A DNA stretch of 64,000 nt from assembly GCA_025024175.1 (NCBI GenBank), contig QCXZ01000137.1, positions 69,192,680-69,256,679 of the forward strand, in the 5' to 3' direction. The stretch's first letter is position 1; each line of letters starts with the position of its first letter. Under the pieces are notes generated by a model, which had not been told where the DNA came from, made no database searches, and was given only the letters and a program-made list of their open reading frames with translations. Shown here in pieces: positions 11,402-22,920 of the stretch. A program made the translations under genes and the position numbers. The DNA comes from Rhyzopertha dominica (lineage: Eukaryota; Arthropoda; Insecta; Coleoptera; Bostrichidae).

Positions 11402-11827
11402 TTGCCCCAAATCCAAACAAACTCTCGAACCCCCCATTATAGATCGACTGCTTTACTTTCCTATGTTCAAGGTGTCACAGACAGAATTGGCAAAATTCTT
11501 AAAAAAGGACTCATCCGTACTATTTTCCAGCCCCCTTCGAAAATGTCACAGATTCTTCCATCTCCGAATTACAAAATAAATCCTCTATCTTCTAGAGGTA
11601 TATACAGCATCCCTTGTTCGTGCGGTGCCATATATATCGGCGAAACAGGTAGGTCCATTAAAACCAGGCTTAATGAACATAAGCGATGCATAAAATCAGG
11701 TCTCTTAACCCACTTAACCGTAGCCAAATATCAGCTACAAACCGGTCACAATATTTTGTTTGACAATGTGTCAGGTCTAGTGAAAGTCCCTTTTTTCACA
11801 ACCCGAAAATTCCGAGAAGCCATATAA
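11402..11827 (+). pseudogene. Penelope connector plus GIY-YIG endonuclease
   Basis: After a connector (VTDRIGKILKK to PSPNYKINPLSSRG) the GIY-YIG nuclease is plain. GIYSIPC starts the first strand, a CSCG pair follows, and IYIGETGRSIKTRLNEHKR carries the YIG box and the conserved Arg and His. Here the nuclease would nick target DNA to prime reverse transcription. It ends near QLQTGHNILFD. The upstream RT part is in another frame and the protein lacks its catalytic RT core. Confidence 0.75.
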
Positions 11828-12011
11828 NTTTCTAAATATCCCAATAATCTAAACCTCCAAGATGGTTTTCATCTCTCCACTATTTGGTACCCAATCACCC
11901 GACGGCTATCCCCACTTTCATAATCTCCCACCTCTGCCATCCAAGCATCCCCGCCCTCCTCGTAACGCCAGGTACAACGACATCTACTATTTTCATTCTC
12001 TTTCCTCCTTA

Positions 12012-12171
12012 GGATCTGATCCAGTTCGGACGTGTCCCTCGCGTTAGGCTTGTGCCATATTCCATGTACCTTATTCCTGTTCTGATGATGTCCCTTACAA
12101 GTGCGGGCAAAACATCGACCTTATTCCGAAATCATACGCGGTCTAACCCAAAAAGACTAAGATATCGGCTA
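12012..12171 (+). repeat. Penelope 3'-end repeat, copy A, hammerhead-like
   Basis: About 160 bp matching copy B at 26511-26663 over its full length with scattered substitutions. CTGATGA (12082-12088) is followed by a hairpin (TCCC facing GGG) and CAAAAC, where the copy B equivalent reads CGAAAC. The GAAAC box is therefore mutated here, so this copy is probably inactive as a ribozyme. Confidence 0.55.
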
Positions 12172-12371
12172 TAGTTTTATCAATAATAGTTAATACTGTA
12201 AACCTGTACCTGTACTGTATGAATATTAGCGCTCACTTACGTATTGCAAAACTACCTTGCATTGTAAGTGGCTGCCTATTTAGTGCCTTATTAGTAAAGT
12301 TCCCCTTTGGGATATTTTTTAACATTTCCTTCATTTATTATAGCTGGTCCATAAACAAGGCATAACCCCTC

Positions 12372-12893
12372 GTGGATTTTATCGGCCGAGGATACTTTTG
12401 CTCAAAAAAACTAATCACTCTCGAACTTCGTAACTGGCGAGATCAACGATTGTCGCGAACATTGTTAACTGCATTCACTAACAATAGCAAACGACAACTG
12501 AAGCAACACAATCGCTCGCGCCTTCGCAGACAATCAATAGATGGCGCTGTATGCCTACAACTTTGTTCTAACCTGCCAATACGCAAACGGTCCTTACTTT
12601 ATGAATATGCCTCGTATCTGTTAGCACCAGGTAGCAAACCAATTTCGGATAACTACCTGTATAAGGCAATCACGAAATTACTCGTAGGTGTAAACAATAG
12701 TGCCGATTGCCTCAAGGCATTAACCGCGATCAGCGTTGGTCCTCAAGATTGTCTAATAAACGGGCAATTCGGTCCAAGTTTAATCGAAGATATCCAAACA
12801 CGTTGGGATTCACCCTCATCCCTCCCCCTAACAGAGTCGGTAACTAATCTGCACCGGATATTCAGCGCCGCACTCTGCGGAAACATAAATTAG
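12372..12893 (+). CDS. Unrecognised open frame, 173 codons
   Basis: The frame is open from about 12366 to a stop at 12891-12893, with no ATG near its beginning (the first listed codon is GTG). A pyrimidine-rich stretch ending TTATTATAG at about 12343 is a possible splice acceptor, so this may be an internal or terminal exon. Composition is distinctly less AT-rich and more protein-like than the flanks. The sequence has a basic stretch (KRQLKQHNRSRLRRQ near residue 42) and a largely helical-looking remainder. I recognise no family. It lies just after the Penelope element and could be a host exon, a domesticated gene or part of another transposon. Confidence 0.35.
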   Translation: MDFIGRGYFCSKKLITLELRNWRDQRLSRTLLTAFTNNSKRQLKQHNRSRLRRQSIDGAVCLQLCSNLPIRKRSLLYEYASYLLAPGSKPISDNYLYKAITKLLVGVNNSADCLKALTAISVGPQDCLINGQFGPSLIEDIQTRWDSPSSLPLTESVTNLHRIFSAALCGNIN

Positions 12894-13329
12894 CAACCCT
12901 TCAATTAATCTCAACACATGGCTTCTTTGGCCCGCCTAAGTTTATTAATTAATACAAGTTCTGTTGCAATTGGTTTACGTTCATGCAAATCCCTGGTTTG
13001 CCACGTTCAGAATAACTAATAATATCAGCTTTTGTTGAGATATTACTAGTAATCGGATTATATTACATCCAGAAATGTATACTATTTAATGCTCTTCTTG
13101 TACTTACATCTATTCGAAGGAGATAGGATGTGTTTGTTTAGTTTACTTACTTATAACTTTTGAGCATGAATAAGAATTACTTTGTTTAATTTTAATTAAG
13201 GACAACTATTGCAAATTGTGCGAATTTATTATAAAAAATATGTTCACGAAACTTACAGACGCCACAGCTTCCGATTTTGCTCCCTTTTACGTTACTTATG
13301 TAGCTTATCTAGGTATTCATTAGGGGTAA

Positions 13330-13527
13330 TTGAAAAGCCTGGTACGTTCACCTCACATCACGCCTTTAGTTTGCTTTCTCTGGGGTTATCTTAAGAGTAG
13401 GATGTATATTAACCGGCAAGCTAGCATCGATGTCTTGAAAGATATAATCTACTATAAAAATGGAGCTTTTACCCCAGATGAGCTTCAAAATGTCAGTCAG
13501 TTTATCCACCGATTTGCTTACTTTTAA
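13330..13527 (+). pseudogene. Tc1/mariner-type (IS630-like) transposase C-terminal scrap
   Basis: LVRSPHITPLVCFLWGYLKSRMYINR corresponds to the block around the third catalytic residue of IS630/Tc1/mariner-class transposases, usually RSPDLTPLDFFLWGYLKS. The catalytic Asp after SP is replaced by His and the second conserved Asp by Val. The tail (IDVLKDII and DELQNVSQFIHRF) also fits the family C-terminus. Only about 65 residues remain and no TIR was found. Confidence 0.6.
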
Positions 13528-13904
13528 AACAAATAGTTGAAATAATTTGAACAACTAATTTTGTTTCTTCTTTGTTCTATTTATTTTACGGTTCATGATT
13601 TGAAATAAACTTTCAAGCGCTTTCGGCAGTCAGAAGGGTAATGAAAAAGTATGAAACCTCCTTAACATCTTGGAAACTACGGGTTTAAAGGAAATGTTTT
13701 AGACAAAAGCTGTGAGGTATCAAAATATCTATCTTCTCAGCTTATAAGTTTACCGTTTATTATGGGTCTAAAATGTCGGTATCTGAAAAGTAGTATTAAT
13801 AATTAATTAATTACTTTCAAGACTAATTAAGAGTAAGTATCCTAAAGAAAGCTGTTATTGTCGTAAGTAGTAAAAAATTAATAACAATTCATACTTATAA
13901 ATAT
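13528..13904. other. No gene seen
   Basis: AT-rich spacer between two transposase scraps. Nothing recognised. Confidence 0.4.
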
Positions 13905-14084
13905 TTATTTTCCTCCGATTAGTGCTGATTGCAAATTAACAAGTCCAGGAATAATTTTTATTACCAAATTAGTATAAGGTATCAATTTGTTGTCGATACA
14001 TGCGTGCGGTTCTAAAAATGAAAATTCTCTTATTCGGCGAATAACCCTTTTGATATGTATTCTCAAGCTGGCAATTCGTTTTGT
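13905..14084 (-). pseudogene. PIF/Harbinger-type DDE transposase C-terminal scrap
   Basis: On the minus strand the last 60 residues of a longer open frame read ASLRIHIKRVIRRIREF, then PHACIDN and IPGLVNLQSAL. This resembles the C-terminal end of DDE_Tnp_4 (HARBI1-like) transposases, where RIHVER.I.RIK carries the last acidic residue and ..ALVNLQ closes the domain. The Glu of HVER is Lys here, so the catalytic residue is lost. The upstream part of the frame (to 14342) does not look like this family. Confidence 0.55.
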
Positions 14085-14859
14085 GTTGGTTTGGAAACAA
14101 AATAAAGAGCTAAGAACTAGATCATTAAATACCTTTATTCTGCGCAATACAACGTTCTCCGCGATAGAAAACGCTACTGAACTGCAAACTGAATAAACTC
14201 TTGACGCGTAATGATTTCTAACTGAAAATTCCTTATTAGTGCGGGTGTTAGCGAAGGTTTTTGGGGAACAGATCACACGGACTGACGTCACAACTAAGTA
14301 CGGCGATAGGCAGCCGTTTCGAATACTCATTTTGCGCAGCAAACATTTAATAATGGATTATTAATTAACGGACCTTCCTAGAGCTCTAAAATTTTAAACA
14401 CGTGATTAAACAGCAATATAGATTATTTATATGCAATTTTAAAAAATAGTGCAAGTTGCCTATCGCAGTCTTTTCAACCAAGGAGAGAATAGTCTTTAGG
14501 ATGCAATGTTCGACTGGGATTCTGCAAATTCAATTAACTTTTTAAAATAACTATTTACACAGGACGCGTCTTGAATACTGTCAGTATTCTTCAAAAAGGT
14601 ATTATGTTTTCCGTGCTGTGAAGTATAACATTTTTGTGCTAAAACCATAAAGGATTGCTAAATCTCTTGCCGTTTTTTGGTTAGGGAACAATGAGAGTAG
14701 CCGTTTCATCAACCATCAACCTATAAGTTAATCTCACCTTTGATTGGCATGCAGTCTTTCCACAAGTTGATCACGACCAACAAAAGCGGGAGCCTCATGG
14801 CGACGATCACCACCCAAAAGCGACTTCTGAAAATAATAATTTACATGTTCCCGTGCACG
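14085..14859. other. No gene confirmed
   Basis: The first half is open on the minus strand as the upstream part of the Harbinger frame but shows no motif. The rest is AT-rich spacer leading into the CpG-rich island. No repeats recognised. Confidence 0.3.
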
Positions 14860-15110
14860 CTCGAGAAAGTCTGGCGCCGGCACGGAGTTTGCGGCACCGC
14901 GTCGGGTTAGAGTTCACCGTCAATTGACGAACGGCATTGCGGCTGTGGAGAGGTCCGGCGACGCCGGGCGTCGGGATGTTTGCGCGCGACAGGACCGTTC
15001 TGTTTACCTTGTTCTACCGTTCGCCCGCCCGCGGTCACACGTGCAATTAGCCCCTTTTACCGCGTACAGCCCCCGGGGCGCCGCTTGTGCAGTTTTTAGC
15101 ACACTACTTT
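14860..15110. promoter_or_regulatory. CpG-rich island, possible promoter or first exon
   Basis: About 250 bp are markedly GC- and CpG-rich (for example GGCGCCGGCACGG, GGCGACGCCGGGCGTCGGG, CGCCCGCCCGCGG) in otherwise AT-rich surroundings. A 67-codon open frame over it (14924-15127) looks like a composition artefact. The island could be the promoter or untranslated first exon of a host gene whose coding exons are outside, or a fragment of foreign or rDNA-like sequence. I see no TATA box or conserved core element that would decide. Confidence 0.35.
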
Positions 15111-16344
15111 TTGTAAACATGTTTTGATAATTTTGTTCTTTTTATGTGTCTGAGGACGGCTGTTTTTTTTAATAAACTTTAAAGTTACACCATCAGTAAC
15201 CTTTTCCATTACCATCGTAACGTTTACGCCAAGATATACCGTATTTACGACTTAATATGTACCCTGTTTCGAAAGTACAGAGCAAAGAAGTCTGTACTAT
15301 CAGCTGCAGATAGTGTTTCAGAATTCAAACAAATAATAAAACTTCGTTGAAACAGGCTTATTATTTGTTACTAGAAAGACGCTATAAATTAAAGTAGTTG
15401 CAGTCGCCATCTTTGTTCGAATAAGAATAAGAATGTGTTGAAAGTGATGTGCCGCGTATTATATATAGAATTTTTTTATTTATGTAAGAGCCTTACCATA
15501 TGGAGTGTTTCTCATCAAGGTAGATTGATCATAAGAGGTGGGTTTGGACATGAAATAGTATTGAAACTACTATTACAATTGGTTTAAGTTTCTTCCATCC
15601 ATCTTATTTATTACTATTTTGAAATTCACGCTCTTCAAAATGATTCCGATATAGCATAAAAACACATATGTATCTATTTTTACTTTAAGCTGTAAAATAG
15701 GGCGCTATTTAATCCTCTTTAAAGGTACCCTCACTTTACCTGCTCGAGGTGGGCAGCACATCTTATCAGCTGAAAAGGGATAATCCCTGGGTCATTATAA
15801 TCCTCAGTTTTTCCATGGAAAATTTTCCATTCTTTAGGTTAGCTGAATGACCAATGAAAGCAGCAGTGGAATAGAATATGCATCCCCCTTACTTTACCAC
15901 AATATATAATGTAATGTTATTCGTGTATATAGTTAATTTATACTCGCCACTTAAACGTTAAACATCATTAGTACGTCTGTCGGAATTAGTGAGCGGGGAA
16001 AAAATTCTCATTATCGGTGGTGTCAAGATTACATACACAAAAGTTATGAAACAAAAGAAACATTTTGGAAGTGTTATAAAGGAACATGCAGTGCGAAAGT
16101 GAAAAAGTCTTCTCTAAAAGCGATTTAAACCGCTATCCTAAGAAACCAGAACTTAACCCAGGTAAGCGGTGCCGAATTCAAGTAATTAGAAAATCCCTAA
16201 TCCGAAGGCTGGTGACGAATTAATACACTCAGAGTAAAACCAGGTAACTAGTGCCCAATTCGAGGCCGCCCGTAAAATAATAATTTCTGCTGTACCTCAC
16301 ACATATTTGTGATCCATGTGTCGGTTTTCTATATCCTCAAACAT
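15111..16344. other. No gene seen
   Basis: AT-rich spacer of about 1.2 kb from the CpG-rich island to the Gypsy LTR. No open frame above 60 codons and no repeat arms noted. Confidence 0.4.
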
Positions 16345-16730
16345 ATATACATAGATACAGGTCGAAAACTGCTAATTTCTGACTAACTTCCTTTTATTTA
16401 AGACACTTTTATCAAATATACACGAAGATAAACACGACTAGCTCAAAACACTACTATTCAGTAAACTACTATACTGCACCCACTAGCATTAAAAACTATT
16501 GCTTCACAAAGCCTTTCTCTCGGATCTTCGCTCGAATAACCGCTATTGGAATTCAGAACTTTCCGCTCTCTCTCCGTCTGGCTATTTATACCCCGAAAAA
16601 AAATTCTAGAAGAGACATCTTCCTGTGGTTATCTAAACTTCGAGCACATCCCTGCCATCTCTACCACTACCTTTTCCTTAGAAACTGATCGTCCCGGTCA
16701 GTTCTATTCCTCGGGATTTCCGTGGTAATC
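16345..16730 (-). repeat. Gypsy LTR relic A with TATA box
   Basis: This stretch matches 29425-29710 along most of its length and 28722-28810 over its last part, which identifies an LTR shared by three related copies. On the minus strand GGGGTATAAATAGCC (near 16577-16591) is a good TATA box, conserved in the copy at 28740-28755. Boundaries are estimated from the similarity. Confidence 0.6.
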
Positions 16731-16759
16731 ACTTAAATCATTGAAATGTTCCACCTTCA

Positions 16760-17700
16760 TCCTTGATCTTGGGCTGCGCTAGATTCTGTAGACTACGTCT
16801 TTAATCTTTTTAGCTACTCTATAAGGTCCTTCTCAGGATGGCAGCAACTTAGGCGGAAGTCATTTATTTCTTTGTGGGTTAGAAAGCCACACTAGATCTA
16901 CTTCATTAAATTGCCTGTGATTGGCCATTTCATCATAGCGAACTTTTACACGATCACTTGCAATTTCGATCTTCTGTCGCACCAACCCGTTGGTTTCCAG
17001 AAGTAACTCTTTAAGGTTGTCAACATAATCGGTTACTTCCTTTTCATGCGCCCTGGTTGGCCGAATGTCCTGATCGCCGGTAGTCTCAGCTCCCTTCCAA
17101 AGACTATATCCTATGGTGTATCTCCTGTGGTCTCATGGATATCTGCCCTGTACGCCAACAGAAACAGAGGAAGGTACTTGTCCCAGTTGGTTTGATGTCG
17201 CTCCACAACTTTTAAGAGGAACTGCTCTATTGTTCTGTTAAACCGCTCGACCATTCCGTCTGATTGTGGATTAAGAATATTCTGGTTTTTTAAATACCCA
17301 GCAGGAGGCGGAAATCCTGAAATACCCTTGACTCGAAATTTCTTTCTTAATCCGAATGCGTTTGTAACGACACTCCAAATCTGCACTCGAGGTTATCGAC
17401 AAGAACTCGTGCCACCGTCGAGGCTTCCTGGTTATTGTTGTATGTTGTAGTGGGAAATGGTCCGGCTATGTCAATAACAATCCTCCCAAAGGGTGCCCCT
17501 ACATTATACTGCTTCATCCTTCCCCTTGGTCGTATTGTTTGACCCTTGGTAGCTGCGCATGTTGCACACTTGCGGCACTATTTCTCTACATGCCCTCAAC
17601 AGTGTACCTAATATAATCGTTCGTGGACTTTCGGCAAAGTCTTGTTTTCTCCCAGCTTGACATCCCCATGCACCTCTTCTAATACTAGTGGTACGTACTC
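16760..17700 (-). pseudogene. Gypsy integrase remnant
   Basis: Minus-strand translation in shifting frames gives CRKCATCAATKG (second half of the HHCC zinc finger), then IDIAGPFPTT (first catalytic Asp). After a stretch containing an n-free but frame-broken middle comes SDGMVERFNRTIEQFLLK (the block with the last catalytic Glu) and YLPLFLLAYR. The cleanest stretch is the frame 17111-17386. Confidence 0.7.
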
Positions 17701-17708
17701 CTTGGGTA

Positions 17709-18190
17709 CTACAACTGCATGGTGACTTGCTTCTCATCAGCGCTCTCCCACGATCTCTTCAACAGGCCGTTCTCCACTCGCAAAGATTCCCACAATATTT
17801 CTGGGAACATTTGGTCCCATTCCGGTCGCGGTCCGTTATCGTCTTTCACGGAAGCAGAGGACCAATATCGCAGTCTTCTTGCTGAAAGCAAAGCATCAGA
17901 GTTGTTGCCATGCCTTCTTGGATGATGCTGTATATTGAAATCATACTGCTGGAGTGTATCCATCCACCATCATCCACATCAATCGTAAAAGCCAAAGTAA
18001 CGCAGCATCGTCAGTCCTTATGAGGAATTCTTGTCCATATAGGTACTTAAGGAAATGTCGTATGGACTTTACTATGACCAACAGCTCTTACTTAAAACTT
18101 TGCTGTAATACTTTATCACCTTTTAACGAAAATGAATTTTCCGTGCCGTCGGAGGTACACCAAGATCGAGCTACTGCACAACGCTGACTT
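17709..18190 (-). pseudogene. Gypsy RNase H remnant
   Basis: Frames contain ELLVIVKSIRHFLKYLYG and FLIRTDDAALLWLL, the central RNase H blocks with the E and D catalytic residues, followed by LQQYDFNIQHHPRRHGNNSDAL, the standard end of Gypsy RNase H. At least one stop and one frameshift separate the halves. Confidence 0.7.
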
Positions 18191-18208
18191 CAGTTTCCTA
18201 AGGCTTCC

Positions 18209-18640
18209 TCATTGACTTTCCATGCAAAAGTCTTCTGTAAGTTGGTACAATGGAGCTGCAACGTTTGTGAATCCCTCCACAAATATTCTGTAGTGAGTGC
18301 AGATTCCCAGGAAGCTCCGTAATTCGTGTTTATTATGTGAACGTGGCCAATCTCTTATTGCCTTAATCTTAATCTCTTTGATCTGGATCCAGTCCGTTGA
18401 AACCGTATGTCCAAGGAATTCCACTCTCTTCTGCAAAAGTGCACACTTCTTTGGATTTAGCTTTAGTTCCCTGTCCTGAAGGTTCCTCGGGTGCTGTTTG
18501 AAGGTGCACCCCATAACCATGACGTCATCCAGGTAGGCTAGGCAGGTTTCCACTTCAGTCTACGTAACACTAGTTACATTAATGGTTCAAACGTAGCCGG
18601 AGTGTTGCAAAGCCGAATGGCATTACCGTGAACTGGTATA
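18209..18640 (-). pseudogene. Gypsy reverse transcriptase remnant
   Basis: A block like NAIRLCNTPATFEPLM (normally MPFGLCNAPATFERLM) precedes YLDDVMVMG, the catalytic YxDD box, then LNPKKCALLQKRVEFLGHTVS and IRDWPRSHNKHELRSFLG. These are the palm and thumb of a Gypsy RT. A frameshift separates the LCN block from the YLDD frame 18209-18553. The N-terminal fingers are absent. Confidence 0.75.
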
Positions 18641-18914
18641 AACCGCAACTGGTGGTAAACGCAGTCTTCTCCTTGTCCTATGGATGTATTTCCACCTACC
18701 AGTATCCACTCTTTATATTCAACGTTGAGAACCATGTAGATCTAGAAAGTCAATTCATCGTCAATTATGGTTCCCCTTACCACATGCAAAACACTTGGAA
18801 TTGCTACCTTTGCAACCTTCCTTGGTGCTTGAAACTGTTACCTCCCTGGCATGTTGTTTACTTTCCTTGGAAGCTGTTCCCTTGATTTTTGATCATCTTA
18901 TGAACTGCAGTTGA

Positions 18915-19370
18915 TTACTGCTGATAAATGTTTGCTGTATTAACTGATGACGTCTTCTGTATTGCAACTTGGAAAATCTGGTCCAGCATTTTCGCCTCTG
19001 GGTCCTCCTCGGCTACACCATTCAGCACCTTGCCCTTAAGTAGTCCTGAAACAAACCTGTCCTTAATGGTCGCCTCTAAACGCGTCTTAACTGACTCGTT
19101 CAACTCTTGTTTTACCTTGTAAACGTTCAATCTTTCATCAGAGATTGGTCAGCAACCATATTGGTTTTCTAACATTTTACACAGTTGCTGGAACGTCTTC
19201 TGATACAGCGCTGTGGGGTGACACAAATCATTCAGCGTCTTGTAAACCACCGTATCGAAAGTAGTGATTAGCACCGCTACCTTCTTTTCTTGCGTCACCT
19301 CATTGACCATATACTCCCCTGAAACATCTTGAAATTGTCCCCATCGGCAAATAACGGCATATTTTCAAAG
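18915..19370 (-). pseudogene. Gypsy gag (capsid) remnant
   Basis: Minus-strand reading gives a capsid-like stretch (VLITTFDTVVYKTLNDLCHP, then LYQKTFQQLCKMLENQYG), then ERLNVYKVKQELNESVKTRL and DRFVSGLLKGKVL. This matches the helical capsid end of Gypsy gag proteins found in insects, ahead of RT in the right orientation. One stop interrupts the join near 19135. Confidence 0.6.
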
Positions 19371-19400
19371 AATAAAGCCATTGTTCACACATTCAACACG

Positions 19401-22400
19401 TGGTTTCGGACACCTTATCCGTATATCTTCACGAGTACTCAAATACTCGAATGTTTTTAACTCGTAACCACTACTGTTCGTGTAGGTACCTAAGAGGACC
19501 GTGCGAACTTAGACACTGTTTCACCATAATTATTTAACAAAGATAAGGTAGACACAGATACAAATGAACTTAACAAGTCGGCATCTTTTACATACAATAT
19601 ACATAACCATTAGCATGGGCGTACCGAAAGGGGGGGGGGCACCTTCGCACCTTCGCACCTTCCATATATTTAGCTGATTAATTAAGTATGTATTTACGAA
19701 ATTGGTAATGAAGTAAAATTTATAGACAAGCGTATTTCACAATTTTCATCCAGAACTCGTATTTGACCTATGCAAATGACATTCAATAAGTCGTTGTCAA
19801 ACTTTGTTCAGCTCTTCTAATATGTTTTCTTATAGGGATTGTTCATTAATGCATGATTCGATCACATATTTGTATTTGGCGGTAATTCCAATTTTCTTAG
19901 TTCCAAATTTCAAAATTAATACGGAGAAACAAAAACTTTCAAAAATATCAGTTATTTGGAGCAAAAATCCATCCGAACTAAGAGTTATGAAAGTCTATTT
20001 AACGTAAGTTTTATGAATCCAGTAGTATTATAAGCACGAATTAAAACCCGATGTGCTGTTAAAATGCCAGTACACAAAAGACTTTTTGAAAAACGGATTA
20101 AATATGTCTCAATTTATTTTAATGAGGCTTAATTTGGTTAAAATATTAAGTGCTGGGTTAATTTTTGGAAGCAGTGCACTGGCAGACTACGGAGGTTGAC
20201 TTAACTTTAAAAGAATAATAGCCAAATGAAAAATGTGATAATCAAATAAACCCAAAGGCTCAATCTAAATAAAAGATGGTATACTCTGTACCGTGTTCAT
20301 AACAAAGCATGTCTTGCATAATTTTATGCAACTATCTAATTCTGATTTTACACAGTACCTACTCATAATATGTACAAAATCGTCGTCGAACATTGAAATG
20401 TAATATGCTATCATTTTACTGATGTGTTGCGGTGTCTGGTTATTATCTAGCATTTATATAATCGACTCATAAGAACTATTTTCGATTTATGCCCTGGTCT
20501 TTATTTTAGCCAAAGAGCAAAAAAGGTACTCAATTTTGATCTATTTAAAATATCAGATCAACGCGATCACGGTTTTTAATCCAAAATTTGCTAATGTCCA
20601 AGTTAGTGGAGTATCATCGATGTGCTCATATTCAGTTTCAGATTACGATATTAGGCGCTTTAAGCACATAAACTATGCATATAAGATTAAAGTTAAAACA
20701 CATAGAAATTACATAAAAATTGCCGCAGAAGTGACAATTGAAGTATAACTTACATTGCCATAATAAGATTAATTGATCATAAAGGAATATCTACATTTGT
20801 AATAATTTATACTGTGCGTTTAAATGTTAATCCCTGCAGATTCAGTACAGTCAAGTAAATTCCCTGAAAATAGTTAACATGTTTTTGGCGATATTGTGCC
20901 ATATTTTGCAAATCAATGACAGCCAGCAAGATGAATATAATACATGAAAGGATTTTTGTAGCTCGAGAACAATAACAAATGATGGTTTTAAAATTATGCA
21001 AAAATTAAAGTAAAATTAGATGTGTGAGTAAAAATTGTTAGAGATAAAACGACCATCAATTTAATGCTAATTGGTGGTGTTTGGCCAGCTGACACATAAT
21101 GCTGGGACTTATAACTTGTATTTTTAAGTTGGTTTAACTAAGATTAACTAAACCAGCACCTTAATTCATTACAGTCTTAGGTACTGTTTCACGACCAAGT
21201 TGTTTTGTCATTCTCAGTTTTGATAATTTTTTATCTATACTAGCTACCTAATCACTCCTAACTTAAATTTCTAAAGCTTCTAATGCGAAAAGTTGAAACT
21301 AAAAAGCGCATGGGTTAATTAATTAATATTTGATATGTGCGAATTCCAAATCATAAAACGTAATCTATTAGTAGATGCTTAATTTATATTTCTTTAGTAC
21401 TTCGTTTGACATTACTATAGATTATATGGATGACGAATCTTTATTATTTTAAATAAAATGTATCTATTCATCTTTTGTTAAACGTGATAGAGATGCAACT
21501 GAATGCGCTTATTATCACCTAACTGAGATCATCAATAAATGAGTTAGAAATAAACGAGCTTTTGAGAACAGTATATAAAAAACATAAAAAACTTGGGCCT
21601 TCACAGAAGATGTTTTGTCACCTTGCAAAAAATCAACGANGATTGTTCATGAAATAAATACTTCGTTAATTACTTAGGTACATAATCCGATAAAAGCACA
21701 TTTTTATTTATGTTGAATTATTCAGTATGGGAAAATCCTGCTTTGCTCCCCGTTAGACCAAAAGCTGGGTACGCCCAAGACCATTAGACAGTTAGCGTTA
21801 CATTTTTATTCTGTCGCTGTCGTCTAACCCTTTCGTGTTTAGAAAGAGGGAGGGAATCCATCAGTAAAACACAAAAAGAACTAAATACGTTACAGATATT
21901 GTTCAAAACCCATAAGGCCGGTTTCTCTTCTGTATTTTAAGCTAAAATCAACTATTTTTTAAAATCACATATTGTCATGGTGACTGGCTTGATTTTAGTT
22001 AACGTCAAGCGACCCATATCCATTAGCTATTATCACAAAAACTTAAGTGTGCCAAATCTCACTTAGCCAGAACTTAAATGGAAGTAATTACCGAGTTGTG
22101 GTCTTTTAATAGCCGCTTCCTTTAACATATTTTTGATTACTCTTGTCAGTTATACTTTAGACAGAGTTGTGTCATGACTCGCAAGAGACGTTGCAAACTG
22201 CGTAGGAATGTCGTTAAATCTACAGCGGTTGTAAAGATTAGCTCCTACGGGAAGGTGCCTAATCCCCGACGCTTACACGGGGTTTTATCAGGCTCCCTGC
22301 CCTGTCATTTTGTTCCCCACATTATGAACATAAACTACAAATGTGCGTAGATATCTGTGCATTATACAGAACACCGTGCCTAATTAGCCCAGCCGACGCT

Positions 22401-22744
22401 TAAATTACTTTGTGTTGACAGGAGATGAAACACCGAGGTAATAGATACCCTGAATACATCCCGAAAAGCATAGACCTTTTGCTGAATATAAAGTAAGTAT
22501 ACACATAAGTACCTTGCCTCTTGCCTGTCACATGCTCTTTTTGTTTTAAAAAGCGAATATTAGTCTAGTGGTGCTAGATGTAGAAAGCAGTAACAGGTAT
22601 TCAGGGCTGTACCGAAACCTATTACATTGGGAGGGGGGGGGGGTAAGAAGTGGAAGAAAGCTAACTCAAAAACAAAAAGAAATAGTTACTTTAGACTTTA
22701 GGGAAAAATACTGAAAATATTATGTATTAAGTAGCTCAAAACAA
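19401..22744. other. No gene seen; poly-G tracts
   Basis: About 3.3 kb of AT-rich DNA. The open frames (for example 19804-20007, 20536-20748, 20807-21001 minus) show no domain. A G tract at about 19630 follows GCGTACCGAAAGG and a second at about 22632 follows GTACCGAAACC, which may mark repeat junctions. Otherwise I see nothing. Confidence 0.35.
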
Positions 22745-22920
22745 ATGTGATCTTTTTAATGAAAATAATTCAAGTGCGGCTTTATGTAACACATTATATA
22801 CTTAAATGTTAAAATTTTCGAGATATAAGAGTTTATAAAAAAATTAGGCAGCTAAGTTTCTCGCTATTAAAATTTTCGTCTGTTTATACAAAAATGTTAA
22901 AACTAATAAAAATTGTTAAT

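Larger units (their letters stand above)
11270..12171 (+). mobile_element. Penelope-like retroelement (PLE-2), 3' portion
   Basis: The element starts within the region after the RT thumb (DKLRTELQHLRISLANNGY), continues with a connector, then a GIY-YIG endonuclease, and ends in a 3' untranslated region that recurs at 26511-26663. The palm and fingers are missing. A frameshift near 11465 moves the frame from the 11325-11579 track into the 11402-11827 track. The 3' region contains CTGATGATG and GCGGGCAAAAC spaced as in the second copy. Confidence 0.75.
16345..19400 (-). mobile_element. Decayed Gypsy-type LTR retrotransposon (Gypsy-1)
   Basis: On the minus strand, from high to low coordinates, remnants appear in canonical order: gag (about 18915-19370), reverse transcriptase (about 18209-18640), RNase H (about 17709-18190), integrase zinc finger and core (about 16760-17700), then a 3' LTR (16345-16730). 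Every domain has frameshifts and stops, and the protease region is not recognisable in the short gap between gag and RT. No 5' LTR was found beyond 19400. RT-RNaseH-IN order is diagnostic of Gypsy rather than Copia. Confidence 0.75.

Noticed and set aside
14924..15127. 67-codon frame in the CpG-rich island
   Set aside because: No domain; open only because GC-rich DNA has few stop codons.
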